From positions 1-64,000 of the forward strand of contig JAKEKT010000086.1 of assembly GCA_021495925.1 (NCBI GenBank): DNA of 64,000 nucleotides, written 5' to 3'. The notes under the pieces are model-generated. The model was not told the DNA's origin. It ran no database searches and saw nothing but the letters and a program-made list of their open reading frames with translations. This document shows, piece after piece, positions 9,401-22,300 of this stretch. The stretch's first letter is position 1; each line of letters starts with the position of its first letter. The translations under genes were made by a program, and so were the position numbers. Source of the DNA: Diplodia intermedia. Taxonomy: Eukaryota; Ascomycota; Dothideomycetes; Botryosphaeriales; Botryosphaeriaceae.

Positions 9401-12298
9401 CGCTCAGTGTCCCAGTTCGCGGCCTGATCACGGCTAGCTGTGCTGCTCTGCTGCGCTCCGCATCGCACTGCGCGGGCGCTCTTAGCGTTGCTATCGGCGG
9501 AAGGCCTCGCATGGCTTAGGTGCTTGTTAGTGTCGTCGTTTTATGGACGCTTCCGTGTCCGGTGACGAATTCTCGTGCTTTGAGCCCAGCCTTCTTAGTC
9601 GAGCCTCTCAAGGTGTTAATGTTTACGGATCTCAGAGCTGCTTCGCGCTGTACTTGCTCAGATCTACCACGTCCTGCTGCTTTGGACCTAGCCAGTAAAG
9701 CCGCTGTTTCGTTCGGGCCTCCCGCGAATGGCCATCAACCGGATTCGCAAGAGTCACTGTGCATTCCCTTTCACCCGTACCCGCGCCCGGCTATCGTTTC
9801 TTGCATATTCGCACAGTTTCTCATGTCTGGTACTTGTCTAGACTTCCCCACGGCCGGGATGTAAGTAGAAGCCGTGCCCATAGAGCTCACTGAGCATTCC
9901 GCTTCAGCAGTCCAGGCACTCACACTTCTACTTATCTTGATCGCTGCTGCCACCAGCGGTTTCTCCGCCTCAGAAGCTCCTCTCTGCTTCCCCTGGGTAA
10001 TAGCCTTCTTATCCAATTCCACGACGCTTCAACCTACGCCGAGACCGTTTCGTGCTGGCCTCCGCTGCAGTGGAGGCCTTGAGACATGAGAACAATGGGC
10101 CTACTGTCAGCATACCCCAAGTAGACAATGCAAGTCATTGAAGCTTTCGTTGTTTCTTCCTTTGCCTCCTCCAGTCTTTGGACAACGAACCTCCGTCCAC
10201 GTAGCCTCCAGGTGCAACCCACCTTATCGAACGACGTTACTTACCATGCAGATAGCCGGCCCTCTTGGTTCTCTTTCCTACGGAGGATACGAGGTAATGA
10301 GCGGCTTAAGGATGCACCAGGCATGAAGCATGATTCCCTCTTCTCGATCCCTGTGCTTCTCAAGATTATCGGCCTCGAATGGTGTTGAGAAGCATGAGGT
10401 TCAAGATGCAAGCCATTCTTCTACATCGGAACACTACAATGTCGGCAAAAGCGTTTCAGATGATGTATTTGCTTGTAGTAAAGAGCCGTCCACCAAGTCA
10501 AGACCCAGACGATCGCTATCTAAACTCCCTCCTTCGGTGACCACTTCCACAAACTCTCCGCTCCTTAGCAAACACACGCTACATTCTCCATCAATTGTGC
10601 AAAAGCGCTCCAACAGCAAAACCAAGGCCCTCTTCTCAAACAAAACACGCCAGCCCGTTATGTCCAGTATGCAAAGCCACAAGTATCCTCCCATCACATT
10701 CCACTGTCTCTCCGTCTGCCGCGTCGACCACGAAGGCTGGTATCGGTCGGTCGGTCGTCTCGATTCGGTCGATCTCGTACGCATTCAAGAGTCAGCAACA
10801 GTCCATCAAAACAAGCAGCGGGAGGAGGGGAAGACTTGCCTTTGCCCATGCGCACGCAGACCACCACAATCCAAGCCACCGAAAGCGCGAACAGGGGAAA
10901 AGGGAAAAACGAAAAACACAAGGGAAAAAAAAAGGAAAAACCCCCCACTCTCCCCTCCCCATCACCCTCCCCTCTCGAGGCCCCCTTACCGGCACCTTCG
11001 CACGGCGGCCCCTTCGCCCACAGTCGACCGGGCTTCGCTCACCTTAGCGCTTCCCACACACCCCAGCTACCGCCGGAGGTGGACGCGCACGCCAAATTTT
11101 CCCCTTCCCTCCACCCTTCCCCTTCCGCCTTCCTTTACCTTTTTGCTTTTGCCCTATCTAAAAAACACGGTGCCATGGCACAGCTTCCATGGATCCTTAC
11201 CCGTGCACGCCGGGGAAGAACGGAGCGATGATGAGACCACCCAGCCTTTTTCGCCGCCTTTGAACGGATGGGGGCGCTTGGCGGCGTTGTTTGAGTGGGT
11301 GGTTGATGTTGAGCGGCTGGGCGTCGGCACGCGTCTGACGACGACGACGACGACGATGCCGAACTCGCGTTCTTCCCCTTGGCGTGATTTTGTCCTCCGG
11401 CCTGGCTTGAGCTTTTTGCCGGCTTCAGCTTTTTTTTTTTCTTGTTCGTGCGGAGCAACGTGTGTGGATGTGGTTGTGGCACGCGCTGCTCGGCTTCTTT
11501 GCTGCTGTGATGGCGACGATCGCGTGCACGCTTTTACCCGGCGTCGACCGGCCCTGATGAATTTTTTTTTTTTGCGGTGGGCACGGTCGGAGAGGTTGTT
11601 GGCTGGGCGGCGCACGCGGTCTGTCTGCGTCCTTTTTGGTTAGGTTTTCGACGCTGAGAGAGTCTTTGATGCTCTCTTTCTTTTCACCTGTTTCTTTTCT
11701 TTCTTTCGTTCTGGTTGTGGGGTTTTTTGTCGGTGGGAAGGGAGGCGCGTTGCGCCTGCTTGGATGGCTGGCTGCCGCTGACACCCGCGTGCTTGTAGCG
11801 AAAAGTTTGGGTTTCGTTGAGCGGTGTCGGCGGCGTGGCGCGGGATGGGTGCGGTCGTCTGAGCGAGCGAGCGAGCGAGCGAGCGAGCGAAGCAGTTGGT
11901 TCTGTGTAGCTGAGTGGTTGTAGCTGAGTTTGAGACTGCTGCTGCGCTGATCGATGCTGGCTGGCTGGCTGAATGACCGCACGCCTCCCTTCCCTTTGCG
12001 CCAACGAGCGCGACGATGGCTGAAACGTGATTGAGGTCGTCGTTCCTGGTGGCTTTGAAAAAGTAGCCAAGTCCAGCTTCGAGATCTGAGAGCTGCGACA
12101 AGGACTTGAGTGAAGAACGTCCTGCTGGCTTTGAGAGAGAGCCATGTCGTGTCTCGAAGATCTGAAGTTTGCACGGTTTGAAGATGTGCTTCTGGATGCC
12201 GGTGTCGCGCTCGCTGGACGCGATGCTCCTGTCATGCTTTGATGGGTGCTCTTTTGTGCTCGGCGGATGGAAGCGAGATCCCGGGATCGCTTCTCCGT
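9401..12298. other. Gene-poor stretch, no supported gene
   Basis: No open frame here gives a recognisable product. A 437-codon plus frame at 10330-11643 overlaps minus frames of similar length. Its content changes from mixed to basic, then Pro-rich, then hydrophobic runs made of polypyrimidine, so I treat it as chance. A (GAGC)7 microsatellite lies at 11861-11890. Pyrimidine-rich runs at 10940-11150 resemble untranslated leader or promoter DNA. Confidence 0.4.
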
Positions 12299-12585
12299 GA
12301 TGGCGGAACGCGGCTGGATGGATTTGAGCCGGTCTTCGTGTGACATGATGGGTTTGACTGTCGAAGACTGTCGCCGATGTCCGAGGCCCAGAGAGTAGGG
12401 GCAGGCGGACTGAGCTGAGCGCATGAGTTTTCGCTGCACCGAGATGGCGGAACGCGGCTAAGAGATTTGCGCCGGTCTTCCTGTGACTTGATCGCCGGGA
12501 AAATTCGCCAATGTCCAAATCCCTAGAAGTGGTAGCGGGCAGACGGACTGTGGGTGAGCTGAGCGCATGAGTTTGCGGAGCGGAG
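12299..12585. repeat. Diverged 143-bp tandem duplication
   Basis: Copy 1 begins GATGGCGGAACGCGGCTGG at 12299 and copy 2 begins GATGGCGGAACGCGGCTAAG at 12442. Both share the inner block GCCGGTCTTC and end with GAGCTGAGCGCATGAGTTT. Divergence is high in the middle, so the duplication is old. Confidence 0.75.
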
Positions 12586-13760
12586 CTTTGCTTCTGCCCG
12601 AGTTCCTCTTGACGTGATGACTTGCGGTCTTAAAGGTTTCGCGGCGTCAAAGGTCAGTTTTTTTCATGAGGTCTTGAGGGCGGGAAGCTTGGTGCGCTGC
12701 TGCCAGAGCCAAAGCTCACAGTCAAAATTGTGCGTGGCTGGAGGAAGGCAGAGTGCAGCTTGGGGGGGGAGAAAGGCACGTGTGATGGGTGCGTGCGGAT
12801 TCTCCTGCTGGGCAGCGGAACGGCTGTCGGTACGAGCTTTCTTGGAGAGAATTCGGTGAAGTCTTGTCCGATTCGTTGCGTTCACTGCCCGAGTGCAGAA
12901 TTTTGCCGCCGGGATCGTTGGTGTCGTTGAACAACAGCCCAGAGAGGGCTCAAAAGGACAGCCGAAGCTCGACATGGTGAACAATCTTGGGCTTGTGTCA
13001 GAAAACGTCTTGTGATGAGCAGCTGAAGGGAAAAACTTACGGTTTGTGGAGCATTTCTGCACATCACTGAGGGGTTGAGCTGCCTGCTACCAAGTCCGAT
13101 GATGCCATGAAGGTTTGGCTCAAGGAAAATCTGGAATTCGGTGGTGTTTCTGTTCGTATGGCAGCAGGCAAGCTGGGAGTACGGGCGCGACCAAGCCCTG
13201 GATGCTGAGACGTAGCCTGCTTGTGACCTTGCCAGATCATTTTTGAGAAGTGCCGCCGCTCTGCTTGGTTGTGCCTTGAACTGCACGGGTGATCGCTTGC
13301 TTGATGGTGCATTGAGCAGATCTTCGAGAGCGCATTGATCAACGCTGAACTGTGGATGATTGTAAGATTGCAGGCGGCGGCGATTGAGATGTGGTTTTGT
13401 GAGTTTGGGCAAGGTCGTTGACAGCGTATGTTTGCAGTTGCCGTCAAGCTGGGGTCCGACGCGACGTGTTCGATCATGAAGAAGTGGAACAGTCAGGTAA
13501 AGCGTGGGACCGATGCTTCTGAAGCAAGGCATATCGTCTCAAGCGGCTCATTCGTGTCACTGGTCTCGCTTCTGCGTCCTTGGTGAAAAAAGTTCCGTAG
13601 ACGTTGAAGACCTGTCGAGACACTCTTGGAGCCGCTCTGAAGTGAACGAAGAACTCCCACCGTAGCAACTGCTTTCCTTCAAGGCCCGAAAATGGTAAAG
13701 ACCATCGATGAGAGTACAGTAAGGTTTGACTCATCGGAGGGAAAAGCTGTCGCACGCGAT
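12586..13760. other. No gene seen
   Basis: A 216-codon minus frame (13532-12882) overlaps others and has no recognisable motif. The region may be a continuation of the decayed tandem repeats on either side. Confidence 0.4.
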
Positions 13761-14770
13761 GGTTGTGGGAAGTCTTCGTGATGACACGGCTGTTCCGAAG
13801 CCTCTGTCCACTGCAAGCCCAAAAAGAGGAGAGCCACAGTCGATGAGAGCGAGGCAGAAGCCGAGGACTGGCGTAAGGTGCATGATCAGAAAGAAGTGAT
13901 CAAGTTGTGAAATCCCCGCTGCACCTGAAGAAAGCACAAGTCCTGGCATCCGGAAGCCTTTGGTGTCAGAAATCCGCCATGGGTGAAACACTGGTGTTCC
14001 GAAACCTCTGGTCACTGGAAACCCAAAGAGAGAGGTGTGAGCTTCAGTGGAAGAGAAAGAGGCATGGGCCAAGGACTCGCGCGAGGTGCATGATCATAAG
14101 AAGCGATCAAGTTGTGAAATCCCCGATGCACCTGAGAGAAAAAGCGCAAGTCCTGGCGTCTGGAAACCGTTGTGTTGAGAATCCGCTAAGAAAAAAAAAA
14201 CCGAATCCGGCCTTCCGAAATGCCTCAAAATGCTGAACGCCCGAGTGTATGGACACAAGGAGTCTGGGCTGCATCGAGAAGAAGTCTGAAAGAGGCGTTG
14301 GCTCGGGCTCGCGCAAGGTGTGTCATCGTCGAAAAAGAGAGCGACGTGAAAAGATCACCGCAACACCTGAGAAAAGAGAGAGAGAGAGCGCGAGTCCAAG
14401 CTGCTGGAAGGTCCGGTAGTCGTAATCCGCTAAGAAAAGGTCCTGACAATGGCTAAGTTCGTCACTCTGTGCTGCCGAAAGTCCGAAGAGAATCGAGGAC
14501 ATGAAGAGTGAGCAACGTCGAGTGACAACTGTGAGAGAATCTGCGCAAGGTGCTCGATCGGAGAGAGTGATCGTGATGTGAAAGCTCGGAAGCACCAAAC
14601 AGGAAGCGCGGGTTCTCGTCGATAGGTAGGCGTAAACTCTGGACTCGCGCATGGTGCTTGATCAGAAAGAGAGAGTCATGATCAGAAACCGCCGTAGCAC
14701 ACAAAGAGAGAGGTAGCACGAGTCGGAGCTGCCAGAAAGCCGTGATGTCAGGAACAAAATGTCGAAACGC
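13761..14770. repeat. Diverged ~230-bp tandem repeat, purine-rich on the plus strand
   Basis: A unit landmark, AAGGTGCATGATC or a close variant, recurs at 13875, 14083, 14315, 14547 and 14651 (spacing 208, 232, 232, 104). The first two units share GATCAAGTTGTGAAATCCCC and GCAAGTCCTGGC exactly or nearly so. A second landmark, GTTCCGAARCCTCTG, occurs at about 13792 and 13997. The plus strand stays unusually A/G-rich on to about 15290. Open frames through it are Lys/Arg-rich on one strand and Phe/Leu/Ser-rich on the other, as expected for non-coding polypurine DNA. Confidence 0.75.
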
Positions 14771-15300
14771 TGTGGCTTGCAAAGCCTCCGTTTGCCAAGG
14801 TCTCACTTCGGACGTCGTCAGAAGCAAGAGCCGGAAGAAGAAAAGGCAAAGAAAATGAGGCGTCGATCTCAGATCCGCCCAGGATGCCCGATCGAAACGT
14901 GATCGTAGAGCCCAGAGGCTCGTTGCGTCCGAAAAAGGGAAGGCGAAGATCCAAAAAAGAAAAATTGCAAAAACAGCATGTCGAAATCCACCAAAAGAAA
15001 AAAAACAAAAACTTTTCTCGTCTCTGGAATGCGCAAGGAAAACTTTTGGTTCGATGGTCGAAAACAGCTCGCGAAAGCGGTAGAGATCAACCGAGGAACC
15101 GGAAAAAAGTCGTCCAGAAAAGCTCATCGGAACGAGCAAACACGCACAAGAAAGAAACCAAAGGTCGTCAAGCCGAGGTCGGAAGGGAGAAACCATGGGC
15201 GAGAACTTCCAACGGAGAGAAAATGAAGACCGAGATTCAAGAAAGCGATACGAAGCCAGGCAGAGCTGGGAAAGGCGAGCCACCGTCCGACAAGACTATC

Positions 15301-16946
15301 TCACAGCGACGCAAAAGCGGTCCGCGAGGTAGCCTCGTCCTTCAGGTCGGCAAGCCACCAGTTGACCTGGTCGACATCCACACGGCCGGCGTACTTCACC
15401 GCGTTGAGCATCTCCTTGCTCTCACGCAGCTTTTCAGCCAGCTTTCGCGGCATGAGCTTCTTGATCTGGTCGAAGACAGCCTGCACGTGGCTGTGGAGCG
15501 ACTCGGCGGTAACAGAGTCCACGGAGTCCTCATCAAACAAGACGAGGATCTTGTGGATCTTGTTGGCCTTCGGGTCGTCCAAGTCCAGTGCATTCTTGGC
15601 CTTCTTCGACAAGGGACGCGCCTGGCTAGGCCTAGCGGTGCTCGACGGGCGGGAGCCGGAAGGCCCCTCCGTCGGAGTAGCAGCGCTGGGGGCGCTGCCA
15701 TTGCCCGCAACCGCCTGTTCCGTCGACGGAGCCGCAACTTCCACGTCCATACCCTCGGAAGGGCTGCCCTTAGGCGCGAACATCTCAGCTGTGGCACCCG
15801 ACGCAGGAGGACGAGCGGGAGCGGCGTTGCTGTCGGTCGTGGCGCCGGTCACCTGGTCTGCAGCGGCAGACGAGCTGCCGGCAGACGGCGCAGGGACGGC
15901 GGGAACGACGGTCGTGACGCTGGTCACCTGTTCTGCAGCGGCAGACCAGCTGCCGGCAGATGGCGCAGGGACGGCGGGGACGACGGCGACAGGTCCGGCG
16001 GCCTGCGACGTGCAAGCGGGTCCCGGGCCAGGGGCCGCGACGTCCATGACGGCGTCAGAAGACGCTTGGACGACGGGCTGGGCGCTGACCGCGGGAAGAG
16101 AAACCGCAGACGAAGCAGGAGCCGGGGCAGCGGCAGGCGAAGTCTTGTCATTGTCAGCGGTGGTGCTGACGGTCTTGTCCTTGGGGGCGGCTGGGGGAGG
16201 GGCGGGAGAGGAAGCCGACGGCGCCGCGATCGCCGACGACTGAGCCATGCTCACGGAGCCCAGACCTGTTCCAGCCGCCGCGCGAGCAGCGGTGGCATCA
16301 TCGGCCTGGGCTTCGCCGCGCAAGCGCGGGAAGTTCAACGGAGGGAGCAGTCCAGACTCGAAGGTGCGAGCCGACGTGTACTGGACAGAGCTCCCATCCC
16401 GAGAGCAGGAGAAGGTGAAGGGGAATGCGCCCAGACGAAGACCGTATCTGGGAACAGCCCGAGGAAGAGGCTTGAGCACGGGAGCGGCGCTGGGGCCTAC
16501 CCGCGCCTCCATGGCTCCGAGGATAGTCGAAGTTGGGGATGCTTTGCGTCTGTGGCGGGCAGCCTTCGCAGGCTTTCCGCCGTCAGCAGGGAACATCAGG
16601 CGGTCCACAAGGGGCACCCGTTCCCAAACTCCGAAAACCCTCTTCACCTCAGAGGCAAAGGGGGCGTAGACCAGCTCACCGCTGGAGTCCCGTTTGCGGC
16701 TCTTGCCGTCATCCGGGGACATGCTCCACGGCGAGTTACCCATGTAGGCGTCCTCAGTGCTGGACACCGAAAGACCTCCGAGCGAGGCCGTCAGCGTGTC
16801 AACATCCTGTTGGAACGCCTGCAATTTTCTCGTTAGATTCCGTTCAAGCAAGCAGGGGGAGTGAGGTGGAAACTTACCCAACGGAAGTACGTCGCGGGGT
16901 GTTGGTACACAACACCAACCATCTGTCCGGCGGTGAACTGGGACAT
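15301..16946 (-). CDS. Unknown 528-residue low-complexity protein with ordered ends
   Basis: Exon 1 (16946-16878) encodes 23 residues, MSQFTAGQMVGVVYQHPATY and onward, then a 59-bp intron (16877-16819, GTAAGT to TTGCAG). Exon 2 (16818-15301) carries the rest. The N-terminal 150 residues look partly ordered. The middle is Ala/Pro/Ser-rich and holds a 24-residue duplication around VVPAVPAPSAGS at residues about 300-345. The last 100 residues form a charged helical segment with LSKKAKNALDLDD, NKIHKILVLFDEDSVDS and VDQVNWWLADLKDEATS. This end resembles an interaction domain, but I do not recognise the family. Strong reading-frame continuity and clean splice sites support the gene. The 650-codon frame on the opposite strand is its shadow. 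Confidence 0.75.
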
Positions 16947-18840
16947 GGTTGCGGTGAGGTGAGGGTGGTGGGGGAGCGGATTGGAGAAGCGGATGTGGCG
17001 GTGGTCAGGAAGCGTCTTCGGACGGTTGATGATCGTAGTCGTAAGGTGGGCTCGGGGAAGCGGCACAGTACTCGTAGAAAATCGGTTGTCGACGATGAGG
17101 CTGGTAGGAAAAGAGGAAAGGGTTGAGGGTCGGCGGGCGAAGCTAATATCTGCAGCAAGATCTCGCTTAGCAGTTCTTTTCCCGCGCCAAGAGCCTCGAA
17201 GGCAGGCGCGACGTGAGGCAGGCGCGACGTGTTGCGCGGCGGCCGGCCAATCAGAGGTCGGTGCCTGGCAGCCATAGTGACTACCACTGCACCAATATGG
17301 CAGTTGCGCCCGCTCCGGAACAGCTTCAGGCCGCCTCACCAATTTAGAGAGCGTCTGACGGTTCAGGTAGTCCAGATACGGCGGGAAAGCTCTCTCGCAG
17401 CGAGCAGCAGTGTCTGCAAGCCGCAGATCGTATACACTTCAGCGATATGGCGTCTGAGGCGGAACATGAGCAAACTGGAGGATATGAACGATTATATACA
17501 GGATTTCTCGTCATCAGAGAGCTAGGCCCGTGTTCGAGCGGTGCTGAAGGCGACCGGGACGCTTCTATACAAGAGTATCTGGTCACGGCAAGCAAGCCTA
17601 CCACGCTGCCGCAATCAAAGCCGCGCGCAAGCAAGAGGCATCTTACGATGGTCGCTCCACCACAAGTATCCCCGACTGCAAGTTTGCGGGCGTTCACAAT
17701 CATTGCTGCGACACAATGGTTTGCGTTGCAAAACGGTGGCCGCGCGACGTCGACATGGCCCGTGCGCGAGGTGTGGTGTTTTCGCGCCATCCCCGGACGC
17801 CCCATGCAGCCGTGCGCCCCCCGCAAAGCTTGAATTTAGCGACTTCAGAACCTGGAAAAGATAGCCGCTGGTCTTGAGCTTGACGCGTCTCCGTGCGAGC
17901 ATAGTGCCAGCAAGAGCGCGCGAGCGCAATGTGCGTCGCGATAGCGAGATACTACGAGTGCGCGGCCGCTGATGCGGTTCGGCCAGTGACGTCATCAGTA
18001 GCGACCGCGACAGCCAGCGCTCGGCGGAGACCGAGGCTGTTGCGCTCCGCTGGCGGTCGCAGCCTCAGGCACCAAGTCGCGCAGCTACACCAAGGCAATG
18101 CAACCGTGATGCGCGGTCGGCTGGGCTGGCCATGGCATCGGCGGTCGCGCAGCGCTGGGTACACCCTCACTTCGTGCGCTCAGATTTTCCGCTGCTGAAT
18201 AGCGGCTGCTCAGAGCTAAAGAAAAATGTCTGCACATCACCGCAGGACACAGCGTGAGCAGAGGTTGGCGTCTACGACCGCCCGCTGCGTCAGTGTTTGA
18301 CGCGTGCGCCCAAACGACCTTAAGTGCCGCGACGGAGAAAAGCGACGGCGGACGCATTTCTCCATTGCCTTGGGCGCTTCGCTCGAATGAATCACTTCTG
18401 CTGAGCGCAGACCGGCTGAACGACCAGAGCTCGCGCTGTTACTGGGCGTATGTTGCTTCGTCCGCCGCTACAGCCGCTGCGTGTGGGCCCCTCCATCGCC
18501 GGCAGAACAGGCTTTGGACAAGCGAATTCCGCGATGCGGCTTCAACTTTGCTCATCCAAAAAGTTATGGAGCTGACTTTCGAGCATGTTGATGATTACGG
18601 CACAGTTTCCTTCAGAAGTCCCTGCTTTGCTGGCTCACTGAGCTCGTGGACTCCCAAAAGATGCCCCTCTCGATTGTATGCAGCGCCAAAATCGGCGCAG
18701 CAGAACCTGGTATGCGTCCCAGCTTGCAACAATGGGCGCAGGAGGGCGGGAGGGCGGCGAGGGTGAGTTTTGTAAATTTAAGGACTGGTTGTCAACAAGT
18801 GACAGTGACAGTGGCAGCGCGGTGGCATCCTCAGGGCCTC
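16947..18840. other. Intergenic, no supported gene
   Basis: It contains the promoter of the 15.3-16.9 kb gene. A 128-codon plus frame at 17447-17833 starts at an ATG but has no recognisable domain and overlaps other frames. Short direct repeats of AGGCAGGCGCGACGTG-type occur near 17205-17230. From 17.9 kb on the DNA is GC-rich and featureless. Confidence 0.4.
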
Positions 18841-19390
18841 GCCGCTAATTTGAGGGCCTAATTTAGCGGGGCCCCCGGCCGCATCGCCGGCTGCTGGGCC
18901 TGACAGCGACGATGGCGCATCGTGGCTGCTTGACTGACAGTTGACAAGTGCGCCAAAAAATGCAGCCTACGCGGGCGGTGGAGGGGGGCCTAAATTAGGC
19001 CCTCGCTCCAGCGGATGAGCGCCGCTGCTGGGGCTGCCGCCGCCCGTGTCACCCACCGCAGCGCCGATCAGGTCCAGTGGGACTGAAGCTGTCTGGCGGC
19101 GCCGGGTCCATGTCACCCACCCCAGCGCCGATCAGGTCCAACGGGACTGCAGCTGTCGGGTGGCGACGCAGAGCAGGGCAGCCGATGCGTCCCAAAGCGG
19201 ACGCCCGCCCGCCAACCGGCTGCGCCCAGCGGCAGGGCCTAATTCCAGGCCCCCAAAACCCCGCTGCGGCCCCTAATGAAAACGCCCGCTGCCGCAACCA
19301 CTTGCTAACTTCCAGTCCACACGCTCCCCCAAACCCACGTTTCTGCTGCTCATGGACACCCACCACAGCGCCAAACATGCTCGAAGGCAC
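18841..19390. repeat. Cluster of three dispersed-repeat units
   Basis: Palindromic cores lie at about 18855 (GGGCCTAATTTAGCGGGGCC), 18981 (GAGGGGGGCCTAAATTAGGC) and 19235 (GGGCCTAATTCCAGGCCCCC). The box for TTGTCAACTG-CAGTC occurs inverted at 18932-18957 and as CTTGCTAACTTCCAGTCCAC near 19301. GTGTCACCCACCGCAGCGCC recurs 60 bp apart near 19048 and 19108, matching the CACCCACCGAAGCGC motif of the 8.7-kb copy. This is the second of three sites of the family. Confidence 0.75.
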
Positions 19391-22300
19391 TGATGCGCTT
19401 TTTACTGCGATTGCGTCATCGGTGGCGAGCGGCGCCGGGGCTGCTGCCTACCTCTCGGCGTCGCCGACGGCTCGCGCGCCGGTACCTAAGGTAAATGCCC
19501 GCGCCGGTAACTCGATGCCCGCGCCGGTCGCCCACCCAAGCGCAAGCTGGTGCCGGCATGGCTGATGCGGAATCGCCGCTGGCTGCGCGAACAGCGCGGA
19601 GAGGCCTCAGGCATGAGCTTTTGCGAACACCCAGCTGGGGACGTCCCACCGGATGTGGCGGGCGGTCTGCGCGAGGTTCAGTCCGGGAGCGCGCGTCCTC
19701 TCATGACTCTGCGGATTGATCTTACCCAATAGTCATCCCGCCCAAAGTAGTACTTCATGATAAGTTTGCTCTGTGGGTTCTAAAACGTGTGTGTGCGGGT
19801 AGCTCTCCGGTTTCCGGCGCTTCAAGCCATCCTGGTGGCAGCAAAGTTTTCTTCCATCTGGCGGCGCTCTGTGAGTCAATTTCCAGCGCTCTATGAACTT
19901 CTCAGAAGGAACAGATATATGGATATCATATGGCTGCTTTAGTGGTGCTGTCAATCCGTTCATCCTGAACCTCCGCCGAACCTGACAGCTTCCAGCCACA
20001 GGTTTTATGTTTTCCTGTTCTATCGTTTCTTGCTTACTTGCCACGTCCGATTCGCGCTGACACAGACACAAGCAGGCATAATGGATAGCGAGATTTCGGT
20101 TTCTCCACATCGTGATGGATAGGGCGATCCGCGGACGTGGGACGGGAACATTTCAGTATTCAGAATGGCCATCAGCACCGAGGTACCCTCCATGATGTGG
20201 CGAGCTGTTCTCATATTGTAGGATTTGCACTTTGTTGCTATTGCATTGACAGGTCTTTCATAAGCATACACTTCGGGAGCTGTGACGTGATATGATGGCT
20301 GAATTGATTCTCTTCACACGGACTTTGATACCATGGTCCGTGAGCCCGTGTTTGCCTCTGAGCTACATTAATGCAGCACTTTGAGATCTTCGCAGATGAT
20401 GATATACCGGCTTGGTAGGAGGCTCTCCAGTGTGGTTCCAGTAGAAGTGTCTACCAACATCGAGCACATATGCTGAGCCCTGCATATTTCCTGCCCCGTC
20501 TGTCTACAAGGGATTGTCTTGGAATTCTGCGGAGCTCCTCATGAGACTTTTGAGACATACAGGAATATGGGCATCGACAGTTTTGGTAGTGGTCTACCGA
20601 GACGCATCGATCGGTGCGGGGTATGGATATTTGGCTTGAAGGCTCGCTGGGATGCTGGAATCAACCTGTACTGTAACTGAAGCTAATAGGATTGAATCCA
20701 GCGGAACTATCGAAAGTATGAATTGGTGGCATGGCGGTCGAACGGTAGCTTCAAAAATCGTAGGTCCGGCTGGGCCAACTGTGCGGGAAAGAATATCAGT
20801 TAATGGCGTGGCGATGTCTTGCGTGTTATGCAAAAACACCATAGCTCAAGGTCTGGAAATGTACCTTGACCGGCGTTTGTTGCTTCTCTGCATGCACACA
20901 TCGGGCTGCCGCAACGTGAGCGTATTATGCGGACAGAACGACCCCGGCCGCTATGAACCCGCACTCTGGCAAGCCATAAGGAGATACAACCTGCGAGGCG
21001 TGGCTGCTAGCGATTGTAGTCGTCCACCAGTTGTACGTGATACTCTTTTGAGCAGCAATACGACGTATCGCATGCGGGCATCAAACGCGCCATCGCGTTC
21101 ACTGGCCTTGGCGCTCATACACGGGCATACAGAGCACGGTGCCCTTGGCCAATCGCGCTTGCCGAACGGCTGCGTGGTTGCCTGCCCTGGGGTGATCGCG
21201 TGGGTGGTGGTCCGGGCGCGGGCGCGGAGGGTCCATAACAACGCCTCTCCTCGACCCTGGACCCTCCTCTCTTCTTCCTCATCTTCCTCGCCCGCTCCTC
21301 TCTGCCTTTTCTCTCAACCACGATCTCTTTTTGCCTTTGGCTTAGATCAAGAGCTTTCCTTGCCTTGGGTCGGCCATCTGCTCCCTCGTCACTGAGCTTC
21401 CTGTCAGATCTTCAGGTAAGGTCCCTCTGCTTCCTCACTTCGCCTTCATGCCAAATGATGACAAACTTGCACTTGAATTGACCAACAACCGGCTACGGCA
21501 AGGCGCATCACTCGACGTGGTGTAGCCATGGTTGTCTTTGAGAAAAAAGAGCTGTCTGATGGCACTTCACCCTAGACTCGCCTTCGCTTCACCTTTTTTT
21601 CCAGAACCCGCGCTGACGCTTCTCAACTTCCAGATCTTCTTCGGCTTCACGCCACCGTTTCTGCTCCCTCAGGTCAGTCATGCGCCCTCTTCCCATGAGC
21701 ACTACCTTGCGCGCGACATGATGATACCCAAAGCAAGTCCGCTCAGCGGCTTGCAACGAGAGATACCCACGGCTTCACACAACATTGCCGCTTGTGGTCG
21801 GATGCTGAACCGAGAGCTAATTTGAGTTTGCGCTTCATCCTTCTTTCACCATTTTCACCGTCCGTCTTGAAAGCTTTTCACTGATTTCCTCACTGCCTTA
21901 GAGACCTTGCGCATCGCGTCTGACTTGACCTCACTTCTCCAACACTGAGATTTTCCTCAGCAGCCGAGCTGCCACACTCTTCAAGGTATGCGCGTATCCC
22001 TTCCCCTTCTCCTTGGCATATGATGAGGGAGCTTGGCTCCCAAAAAGGCAAAGAATCTTAGAGAACCAGCCACGGCGAGATCTTCTACAGGGAGATCACG
22101 GTTTCCATGGGTTATTCAAAAAGAGCTTTTCTGACCATGCCACTTCATCTTCAAACTTTTTGCGCGTTTCCAGACGTTCTTCCGCTAACAGCCTCGCAGG
22201 TGTCTTACAATCTCGCTGGGCTGAGCCCTTGCGCACCCTCGCTTCGAGCCCTTTGACCGCCATCTGCCTTCATATCCGAGAGTACGTCCTCCATATTCCC

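Noticed and set aside
10330..11643. 437-codon open frame on the plus strand
   Set aside because: Composition changes abruptly along the frame, homopolymer runs encode Lys and Phe tracts, equally long minus frames overlap, and no domain is visible.
14884..16836. 650-codon open frame on the plus strand
   Set aside because: It lies opposite the spliced 528-residue minus-strand gene. Its first part comes from polypurine repeat DNA and the rest is an Arg/Gly-rich shadow.
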